A stretch of 33,754 nt of DNA from an uncultured Roseiflexaceae bacterium (lineage in GTDB: Bacteria; Chloroflexota; Chloroflexia; Chloroflexales; Roseiflexaceae), in NCBI GenBank assembly GCA_903889425.1, contig CAISXI010000233.1, positions 1 to 33,754 on the forward strand, in the 5' to 3' direction. Made by a program: the position numbers and the translations under genes. Below the pieces are notes generated by a model, which saw nothing but the letters and a program-made list of their open reading frames with translations, was not told the DNA's origin and made no database searches. This document shows, one piece after another, positions 9,203 to 17,800 of the stretch (the stretch's first letter is position 1; each line of letters opens with the position of its first letter).

Positions 9203-10185
9203 CATTGTACTAGTGCGTGTTGCATGCCAGTCAGCGCATCGCTGAGCACCATGCGCACGTCACGACAAGCAGCCGCGATTAAATCGCCCTCGGCATGGCT
9301 CAGCGCACGTGGTGGAGTCGTGAGCGGAAATTGGGTAGCAACAATATCAAGAAAAAACTGCGCATCCACAAATGCGTCAGCAGCCTGTAGCAGTATCTGC
9401 GTACCTGTCGCTGCTGGATGAAGCGGCGCCCAATGCTGCAATAGCTGTTGGGCCGCCCCACAGCGTTGCCGCAAATCACGCATGATGGTTGCTACATGCG
9501 TCGACACCAATGCCAGTGGCGCCGCATGGTCAGCAGCGAGCGCCATCACTTCGAACGCCCCCAAGCCAACATGCCATGCTTGGTCGTCGCGTAAGGGGTG
9601 CTTTGGGGTGTCAAACCGCACAATCGTCTGTGTGCCTAATGACGTACATGCCTGAGCCAATGGTGCATACGACGGCATTGGCGCGACGGGCAGCGGAGTG
9701 AGCACAGCAATGTCAATACCACCACGACTATAGAGTGCGGAATATGCCAGTGACTGCAAACGCCCATCGACATACTGAATCGTCAGCGTTGTATCGGTAT
9801 ATGTACTCAATATGCCATATTCGGGGCCAGCAACACCCCATATAACGACCACACCAACAATTGGATTCACGAGGAATTCAGCGAGGTCCTGGGGCGTGCG
9901 AAACCAGTGCTGGGTCACGGCAATCCCACACGCCGCCCAGCACGTGGCATCCAACTGGCGCAACGCATGTAAGGCAGGCACCGCGGGAATTTGCAGGCGG
10001 GGGTGGCAATGAATCGTGGCAGGATCGAACCACGATTCCGCAGCCACATACACAAATGGTATACCGCTGGCCGCATAGACATCCTGCCAGGCACACGCGG
10101 GACGTACGGTTTGGGCAGCGGACCACAATGATGTCAGCCAACTATTCACCGCCGGAGCTGCACTATTTTTTTCACCCATAAACAC
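9181..10185 (-). CDS. protein of unknown function, possibly C39/BtrH-like papain-type fold
   Basis: 334-aa ORF whose GTG start overlaps the upstream TAG (TAGTG). Central 'IVGVVVIWGVAGPEYGILSTYTDTTLTIQYVDG' resembles the PVIxWGxxxPEFGLIxGYD segment I associate with C39/BtrH-like proteins. Function not assigned. Confidence 0.6.
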   Translation of the reverse strand: MFMGEKNSAAPAVNSWLTSLWSAAQTVRPACAWQDVYAASGIPFVYVAAESWFDPATIHCHPRLQIPAVPALHALRQLDATCWAACGIAVTQHWFRTPQDLAEFLVNPIVGVVVIWGVAGPEYGILSTYTDTTLTIQYVDGRLQSLAYSALYSRGGIDIAVLTPLPVAPMPSYAPLAQACTSLGTQTIVRFDTPKHPLRDDQAWHVGLGAFEVMALAADHAAPLALVSTHVATIMRDLRQRCGAAQQLLQHWAPLHPAATGTQILLQAADAFVDAQFFLDIVATQFPLTTPPRALSHAEGDLIAAACRDVRMVLSDALTGMQHALVQWQTHCDA

Positions 10186-11279
10186 TAGCTCCGCTTACCG
10201 CGGGCGACTACCTGAATGGGAATGCAGTCACCATCGCGCGCTTGGAGATAGAGGACATCAGACAAATTCACGGTGGTACAGACATGAATGGGGCGCATGG
10301 CGATGCGGGTGCCGATCGGCAAATCAACGCCGGGGGCCAATTGCAACACGCCGTGTTCTTCGGACATACGCACCAACGTGGCGGCATAATCGACGGCAGT
10401 GGCATAACCAAGCAAACCCATCCGATCAGGGACGACATCCCCAGAGAACGTTTTGGCGCCGGCATCAATCGTGGCCGTTTGGGCATCGGGGCGACTAATC
10501 ACCGTACACCAAATCGATAGCCCCACTTGGTCGACAGTACAGGCGCCGTTGCGCAACTGCATGTCGTCGCCAAATACATACGTGCCGGGCCGGATTTCGG
10601 TGATGCCGGGCACACACACCGCCCCTGCCCCAGCTGGGGTTGAGCCGACGCTGATGGCATTGATGGCGATACCACTGGTGCGCAAATCATTGGCCACTGC
10701 CACCATCATTTGGGATTCTTCGATACCCAAATCATACCCAGAGCGCCCATTGGCGCCAGCAAACCAGGCACCACGATAGGTGAAAATCCCGTCGAGTGCT
10801 AATCTCGGCGCTGCCAACACGGCGCGGCACAATTCGGCGGCAGCGGCGGGGGCGACACCACAGCGATGCAAGCCCGTATCGATTTCGACGCGCACCCCAA
10901 TGGTAGCACCGGCAGCCTGCATGGCAGCGGATAATTGCGCAATCCCTACCAATGAATCAACACCCACAATCAAGTGGCAACGCAGGGCCAGTTGGGCTGC
11001 ATGGGCACATTTATCAGCACCGATGATCGGGTAAGCCACAAAGCAATCGCTGAATCCGGCGTCGATAAAGACTTCGGCCTCGCTCAATTTGGCCGAGGTA
11101 ATCCCGTGTGCCCCTGCGGCAATTTGCATGCGGGCGATTTCGAGACTTTTGTGGGTTTTGATGTGCGGACGTAACGCCACGTCGTACTGATTGGCGAGCG
11201 CTTGCCAGCGCTCAATATTGGCACGCACACGCCCTTCATCGATGATTAATGCGGGGGTAGAGATAGTAGCGAGATTCAT
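10185..11279 (-). CDS. D-threonine aldolase / D-serine dehydratase-like PLP enzyme (alanine racemase fold-III)
   Basis: 'TPALIIDEGRVRANIERWQALANQYDVALRPHIKTHKSLEIARMQIAAGAHGITSAKLSEAEVF' (PLP lysine in HIKTHK) and C-terminal 'MRPIHVCTTVNLSDVLYL' with an HxC metal-site pattern. Confidence 0.88.
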   Translation of the reverse strand: MNLATISTPALIIDEGRVRANIERWQALANQYDVALRPHIKTHKSLEIARMQIAAGAHGITSAKLSEAEVFIDAGFSDCFVAYPIIGADKCAHAAQLALRCHLIVGVDSLVGIAQLSAAMQAAGATIGVRVEIDTGLHRCGVAPAAAAELCRAVLAAPRLALDGIFTYRGAWFAGANGRSGYDLGIEESQMMVAVANDLRTSGIAINAISVGSTPAGAGAVCVPGITEIRPGTYVFGDDMQLRNGACTVDQVGLSIWCTVISRPDAQTATIDAGAKTFSGDVVPDRMGLLGYATAVDYAATLVRMSEEHGVLQLAPGVDLPIGTRIAMRPIHVCTTVNLSDVLYLQARDGDCIPIQVVARGKRS

Positions 11280-11288
11280 ACATTGCTC

Positions 11289-12029
11289 CTATTGCATCAC
11301 CATGCCACCACACACATTGATGGCTTGACCATGCACAAAACTAGCTTGTTCACTCAATAAAAACTGTACCATAGCGGCGACTTCGTTGACGGCGCCACTG
11401 CGTCCCATGGGGACGCGGGCGAGGCGTTGTTGCCAAATCGAGGCAGCATCTTGGGAGTCGTCAACGAGTGCCGCGGTCACGACAGATTGCATGGGGGTAT
11501 CAATCACGCCCGGACAAACACAATTGACGCGGATGCCTGCAGTGGCCACCGTATGGGCGAACGTTTTGGTCATGGCAATCACCGCCGCCTTACTGATATT
11601 GTAGATGGGATGCATGACAGTCGTGGCTGTTTTGCCTGCAGTAGAGGCAAGCAACACCACGCTGCCTGATTGCCACGGCATCATGGCTTGGAGGACAGCA
11701 CTTGTCAAAAACCACGTTGCCTTGGCATTCACCCCCATCACCGCATCCCAATGCACTTCGTCCACAGCAAAGGGATGCGCCACCCGCATAATCCCAGCCG
11801 CATTGACCAAGCCGGCAATTTGGGGGGCGATGTGGTGCGCAGCCGCACAAATCTGGGTGGGGGCAGTTGTCGCACTTACATCGATTTGGAACGGATGCAA
11901 CGTGGGCGCATGCCAGGGAATCTCATCACGATCGACGCCTAGTACGGTGACGCCAGCCGCACACAATGATTGGGCGCAGGCCGCCCCGATCCCACTCGCC
12001 ACACCAGTTACAATCGTTATGGTAGCCAT
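11289..12029 (-). CDS. SDR-family NAD(P)-dependent oxidoreductase
   Basis: 'TGVASGIGAACAQSL' Rossmann motif, 'NAAGIMR', 'YNISKAAV' catalytic YxxxK, 'CVCPGVIDTPM', C-terminal 'VHGQAINVCGGMVMQ'. GGAG ribosome-binding site supports the ATG at 12029. Confidence 0.92.
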   Translation of the reverse strand: MATITIVTGVASGIGAACAQSLCAAGVTVLGVDRDEIPWHAPTLHPFQIDVSATTAPTQICAAAHHIAPQIAGLVNAAGIMRVAHPFAVDEVHWDAVMGVNAKATWFLTSAVLQAMMPWQSGSVVLLASTAGKTATTVMHPIYNISKAAVIAMTKTFAHTVATAGIRVNCVCPGVIDTPMQSVVTAALVDDSQDAASIWQQRLARVPMGRSGAVNEVAAMVQFLLSEQASFVHGQAINVCGGMVMQ

Positions 12030-12055
12030 ATTTTGCTCCAATGTATGGTTTCACA

Positions 12056-12847
12056 TTATTGTGGCGTGGATGCCCCATCTGCACGCAATATGCCATCGTG
12101 ACAGGGAATTTCTACATCACCAAAAGGATGCAACCCACCAACCCAGCGCTGTAACGCAGCGACCCAGTACGGATGCCGGCGTAAATTGGTCAATTGCATG
12201 AATTGCCGGATGCGTTGCTGGCTCCAGTGTGGCGCAAGTGTGAAATCAGTCGCCTGTGGCAATGGCGCATAACTCCCCTGCGGCGGTTGTTGGTACCCCG
12301 TAGGAATCGACGCTGATATCGCCAGCCAATGCGTGGCAGCTAGCAGCGCATGCACGCGAATCAAATCAGCTTCACTTGCGCAACGGGTTATGTCAATTGA
12401 TTGCTGAGCGACAATCGGGCCGGTATCGAACTGTGCATCCATTTGGTGAATGGTGATACCAGCTGGCGCATCACCGCGCGCCACATAGAACAACGGGTCA
12501 GGACCACGTAAATCGGGTAACAATGACGGATGGATATTCCAGATTGGGGCATGAGCCAACACACGCGCAGGCACCCGGCGCGGGAAGCAGGCAGTCACGA
12601 GTGGCTCACCAGCCGGAATTTGGGACAATAAATCGTCCCAGTGTGCCATATAAAATACGGGGATGCCATGCGACGACGCTAATTCGGCCACACTTGTCGC
12701 CATAATCGTCTGGTGTGGTCGTGGTGCTTGGAGCCAGCTCGCACGCCCCGCAGGTGCCGGCAAAATCAGTAGTTGGGCGGGGGTGTGTTGCCATACCTGC
12801 TGAAGAAAGCGGTAACTAAAAAGACATTCCATTGCCAAACAACGCAT
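12056..12847 (-). CDS. formyltransferase-family protein (methionyl-tRNA formyltransferase / GART-like)
   Basis: 'IWNIHPSLLPDLRGPDPLFYVARGDAPAGITIHQMDAQFDTGPIVAQQSIDI' is the catalytic N-H-D formyltransferase pattern. AAGGGA before the ATG at 12847 (alternative 12856); the 13075 start of the ORF track is too long. Confidence 0.88.
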   Translation of the reverse strand: MRCLAMECLFSYRFLQQVWQHTPAQLLILPAPAGRASWLQAPRPHQTIMATSVAELASSHGIPVFYMAHWDDLLSQIPAGEPLVTACFPRRVPARVLAHAPIWNIHPSLLPDLRGPDPLFYVARGDAPAGITIHQMDAQFDTGPIVAQQSIDITRCASEADLIRVHALLAATHWLAISASIPTGYQQPPQGSYAPLPQATDFTLAPHWSQQRIRQFMQLTNLRRHPYWVAALQRWVGGLHPFGDVEIPCHDGILRADGASTPQ

Positions 12848-12939
12848 GCTATTCATTCCCTTATTGGCGTACCGTGCTATGATACACCAATGTGATTTAC
12901 AACAATTCAACGTTGTTTCTTCAATCCAGGAGGCATGTA

Positions 12940-13482
12940 ATGAGCGAGCCAACCGTACACTGTGCATATTTTGACAAAGAATTACCGGCGCTGACGAAGC
13001 CACCACTCCCCGGCGCATTGGGCGCACGTATCCAAGCGACGATTTCGCAGCCCGCCTGGCAGGCTTGGCTTGCAATTGAAAAATTACTCATCAAACATTT
13101 TGAGTTTGACCCCAATGATCCAACCTTTATGCGCCAACGGGCGACTGCGGTCCAAGAATTCTTTTTTGGACCACCACCAGGTGAACGGATGGTCGTCTGT
13201 AGCAAATTTGGTCGCGAATTGCCTGGGATAGCAAACCTACCATTCCCCGGCGCACTCGGACAACGGATTTACGCAAATGTATCGCAACGGGCATGGGCCA
13301 TGTGGCCCGAACAAGAGCGGATTTTGATTAATCATTACGGCATGAGTTTGGTTGATCCGCAATCACAAAAAGTCTTGTTGCAATCCATGGAAGAGTTCTT
13401 TTTTGGGGAAGGGGCACAACTCCCGGAAGGGTGGGCGCCACCCCAACAAGCCGCCCCGAGCAAAGGCGGTCCACGCAAATAA
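12940..13482 (+). CDS. tandem-domain Fe(2+)-trafficking protein-like (two YggX-like domains)
   Basis: AGGAGG ribosome-binding site before the ATG at 12940. Two in-protein copies: 'VHCAYFDKELPALTKPPLPGALGARIQATISQPAWQAWLAIEKLLIKHFEFDPNDPTFMRQRATAVQEFFFG' and 'VVCSKFGRELPGIANLPFPGALGQRIYANVSQRAWAMWPEQERILINHYGMSLVDPQSQKVLLQSMEEFFFG', both matching the YggX PGxLGxRIYxxxSxxAWxxWxxxQxxLIN pattern and its N-terminal Cys. Confidence 0.88.
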   Translation: MSEPTVHCAYFDKELPALTKPPLPGALGARIQATISQPAWQAWLAIEKLLIKHFEFDPNDPTFMRQRATAVQEFFFGPPPGERMVVCSKFGRELPGIANLPFPGALGQRIYANVSQRAWAMWPEQERILINHYGMSLVDPQSQKVLLQSMEEFFFGEGAQLPEGWAPPQQAAPSKGGPRK

Positions 13483-13511
13483 CAGCCGCCATCAAAATAT
13501 CGAGTCAACCA

Positions 13512-13550
13512 CGTATCTTGGCGCGCGTAAATGCGTCAAGATACGTTTTT
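13512..13550 (+). terminator. Rho-independent terminator after the YggX-like gene
   Basis: CGTATCTTGGCGC - GCGTAAAT - GCGTCAAGATACG (13-bp stem with one G:T) followed by TTTTT. Confidence 0.75.
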
Positions 13551-13601
13551 ATGTGGCTATTTTTGGCCAAAAACAGTCTGGTACGCGAATTAACTGCGTC
13601 A

Positions 13602-14840
13602 GGCAATTAATTGGATATCGGGGTTGATTTGAATGCGTAACAAGGCATGTGCATCACGCAAGGCTTGTTCGACCGCGGCAGGGTCTTGGCCACGAGCAAA
13701 AATAAACCCGAGGTAGCTTTCACCCTCCGGCAACGTCACGATCGGCTGGTGGAGCGGGCTGGTAATTTCGATTGATTCTATCAATGGCACCGTCAAGGCA
13801 GATTCAACACCATTTACCTGGTGCAAAATACCACTGGTGGGAATTGGAATCATCATCACTCCGCCTGCTTCAAGGCGGCGCGTGGGCGTAGTCGCAAGCA
13901 AGCCACTGGCTTGGCGCACAATCAACATTTCGAGCGACTCATCACTGCCAAAGCGGAGCGTTTGCGAGCAGAGGCCGCCGATCGACCGCCCGGCAATTTC
14001 GACAATATAAATCCCATCATTGTTGATGCGTAATTCGGCATGCACGGGACCATTGATTAATCCAATGGCTAGGGCAGATTTTTGGGTAATTGTATATATT
14101 GTGTGTTGCGTTGCATCAGGCAGGCGGGACGGGGTGACATAGATTGTTTCTTCAAAAAAGGGACCATCGAGGGGGTCGGGTTTGTCAAACAAGGCCAACG
14201 GAATCAACACCCCGTTGTCCATCATCGCCTCAAGGGCCACTTCATTGCCTGGAATAAATGATTCAATCAAAAATTCATATTCGGTGTGGTGCGGGTACAA
14301 CGTCGCCAACATACGGAGTAACCGGGTGTGCGCAATCACCAACTGCGCAGGAGTATCAGCACGCATCACACCACGACTGCCATTGAGTTCGAGTGGTTTG
14401 ATGACACACGGGTATGGTACGACCGCAGTGATACGCGCAATATCATCACTACTAACAAAACGGCGAAACCACGGCAGGGGAATATCGCTCGTTTGTAATG
14501 CCAAACGCATCGCGTATTTGTTACGGGCAGCCTCGGTAGCGATGGCAGAATTGTGGGGCAACCCTAAGTCACTGGCAATCTGCTGGGCAATATGGGCGCC
14601 ACTATCATCGAGCGCCATGCACGACACGAATGGGTGTTGTTGATGGCGACTTGTAAGTGCAGAAATCAAGGCAGGGTAATCATTAGAGTTGTAGACTACA
14701 CTGCTATTGGCATATTCGGCGATTACTGCCGTATCACACAACAATAACCAATCCATCGAGAGCGCTTGGGCTGCCCGAATAAAGGCATGATTGCGATACG
14801 ATGATGACGTCGACACAAACAAGATGCATGGGGTAGTCAT
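13602..14840 (-). CDS. ATP-grasp domain protein, L-amino-acid-ligase-like
   Basis: Start at M57 of the supplied ORF (MTTPCILFVSTSSSYRNHAFIRAAQAL...). 'ARNKYAMRLALQTSDIPLPWFRRF', 'YPCVIKPLELNGSRGVMRADT', 'EFLIESFIPGNEVALEAMM', 'GPVHAELRINNDGIYIVEIAGRSIGG' form the ATP-grasp core, with a C-terminal LAL_C2-like region. The end may extend to 13599 depending on stop-codon counting. Confidence 0.85.
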
Positions 14841-17800
14841 GGGTACATCCTTTTCCAGATGACCGGAGTAGGGAAGCGTTTTTTGATTAAGGTGGCAGTA
14901 GGACGCACGGTACGGGTAATGCGCAACGTTGCACTTGGCGCAAGTGGCGGCAACGTCGGGATGGTGGTGGGGATTTGAATCGGCAGCGAAGCCACCCGCA
15001 TTTCCCATAATTGTTGTACCATCACCGGCGTATTGCGATCCGGGTTAGCGATTACGCCAAGGAGATTTGCGGGATTCTCCCCCCAGCACCAAAGTTCAGT
15101 GTTTTCGAGGATTGCACAGGTACGATTTCCCCCTGCAGCGATTGTTGTTACTGATTGCAAATCAGGTACCGTCGTCAATCTGAACGGAGTGGTTACCGCA
15201 GGATCAGGTGCCACCCCAATTTGCCCATGGGCATTATTACCCCAACATTGTACCGTGCGTTTGGATGAAAGCACGCACGTATGCGCACTCCCAGCAGTCA
15301 CTGCAACTGCGTCATACACACCATCTACTTGCTGCGCATTCACAATTTCGGTTCCTACGATACCGAGTTGACCATTTTGATTACTACCCCAACAAATCAG
15401 ACGTTGGTCTTTTTGCACGGCACACGTATGATTGTCACCGGCAGTTAGGGTGGTCACACCCCGGACACCAGGGACTTCTTGGGGAATGGTGCTCATTTCT
15501 GTACCTGCATAGCCCAGCTGGTATTGGTTATTGCGGCCCCAACAGGTAACGGTACCACTTTCAAGTAACGCACAGACATGTTGGGCACCAACCACCACAT
15601 CGATGGCAGTTGTGACCCCAGAAATAGGCGTTGGCGTAGTCCGGAACTCACCGATACCAACGGGTTCTGAGGCGATTTGACCATACTGATTATCGCCCCA
15701 ACAATAGATTTGCCCTGCCACAATCGCACAGCTTTGGTCACCACCGACGGCAAATGCGGTCACACCCACAAAATTACCTACAAAATAGGGGACTGGGCTA
15801 TCTGCTAAATCACCGCTAAACGAATTCCCTAATTGTCCAGTGGTATTACGACCCCAACAATTCAGGTCGTTCGTAACCAACAAGGCACAGGTATGATTTG
15901 CGCCCGTGGTGACGGCAATGGTATTTGCCGCAGCATCGACCTCACTCGGCAACGTACGCGTACTGCTGCCTATTTGGCTACCAATACCGAGTTGACCAAA
16001 CCCGTTGTCACCCCAACACCAGACGGTGCCTTGGTTATCGGTCATACAGATATGATTCGCACCCACACCAACAGCCGTCACACCCAAATGACCGACGACG
16101 GGTTGGGGTGCCACAATATCCTGGGCAGCACCACCCGCACCATTGCCCACTTGACCGACATTATTCCAACCCCAGCAGGTCACATCACCACGTTGGAGTA
16201 ATGCGCAGGTATGGGCGCCACCGGCAGCAATCGCCACCACATTACGCACACCGGTAACCAGCGCCGCCGTAGGGGAAGTCGCAGCGTCACCGACCACCGT
16301 ACTGACGCCGAGCTGTCCGCTGTAGTTATCGCCCCAGCAACGCATATCACCGCTGCGTTGGAGTACGCAAGTATGATTGTCACCGGCAGTAATCGCTACC
16401 ACATTCGCCACATCGGCAACCAATTGAGGGCGCGTGATATAGGCAGTATCACCCACAGCACCCATACCCACTTGGCTATAACGATTCCAGCCCCAACAGT
16501 AGACTTGGCCATTTTGGATTAGGGCACAGGAATGATCAAGGCCCAAACTAATAGTGGTAACGCCACTTAACCCTGGTACAGGGGTCGGGATAGATAATCC
16601 AGGGCCAACATCACCGATGCCCAATTGCCCTTGTTGATTACGCCCCCAACAAACGACTTTGGTTGATTGTAATACTGCACACGTGTGATTACCTCCTGAT
16701 TTCAATACAACTGCCGTCGCCAAATCAGCGACACGCAACGGCATACCCGATGAGGCAGTGCTCCCACTTCCCAATTGACCATCATCATTCCGGCCCCAAC
16801 AGGCACCACCACCGTCTTGGAGTAATGCACAGCTATGTGATTGCCCGAGCGAGAGATCGACTGTTTGTTGGACTGCGGCAATCACCGGAGTACTACTGTC
16901 TTCGGTGGCTTGATTCCCTAATTGACCGTAATTATTATGCCCCCAACAACGTACGGTACCATCACTTACAATCAAGCAGGCATGGGCATTACCCGCTGCA
17001 ATGGTGACAGCTTCGTCATTACTTCGGACGGTTTGTGGCAGAGCTGCGGTATTTGTCGTGCCATCGCCAATTTGACCATAGTCATTACCACCCCAACAAC
17101 GCACGATAACCTGCGTGAGGAGCGTACAACTGAAATCTCCCCCTGCGGCTATCGCAAACCCATCATTTAAGCCCTTTACATAGGGCTGTGACGCGTCATA
17201 TTCATACACACCGTTGCCTAATTGACCATAACTTGCATCACCCCAACAACTAGTTTGACCGATTTGGAGTCGGGCGCAGGTGGTCGTAAAGCCTAAGGCT
17301 ACATGCGAGACGTCGCTCAACACGATTTGTGGTGGCAAAACAATTGAATCGTCGCCTGTTGCGCTGACTTGATTGCGATCATTTGCCCCCCAACACCACA
17401 ATTGGCGCATTGCATCAATACCACACGTATGGCGTCCCCCCGTGGCAATCGATTGCAGGGGGGGTAATCCTGCAACTATTTGCGGAGTAGTCGTAGTTTG
17501 ATTGGGTGCCCCAAACGACTGCTTCCCCCAACAAAGTACGGCACCGTCGATACGCAACGCACAGGCATGCTGCCAGCCAATTTTGACATCGACGACATCG
17601 ACTAAATTTGCAATCGGCGTAAACGCGGGTGTATTGGGGAGCAATGGTGCCCCCCAACAAACTACGGTTGCATCGTTTTGGAGGGCACAATTACTGTCAC
17701 CACCAGATGCAATGGCAACAACCGAGGGGAGGGCTGCAATCGCTGTTGGGAGCGATTGAGCTGGGCCAACACTACCTAATTGCCCGACGTTATTTGCCCC

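Noticed and set aside
12856-13075. N-terminal extension of the formyltransferase ORF (start 13075)
   Set aside because: It runs antisense into the well-supported YggX-like gene; AAGGGA-ATG at 12847 (or the ATG at 12856) gives the family-typical start.
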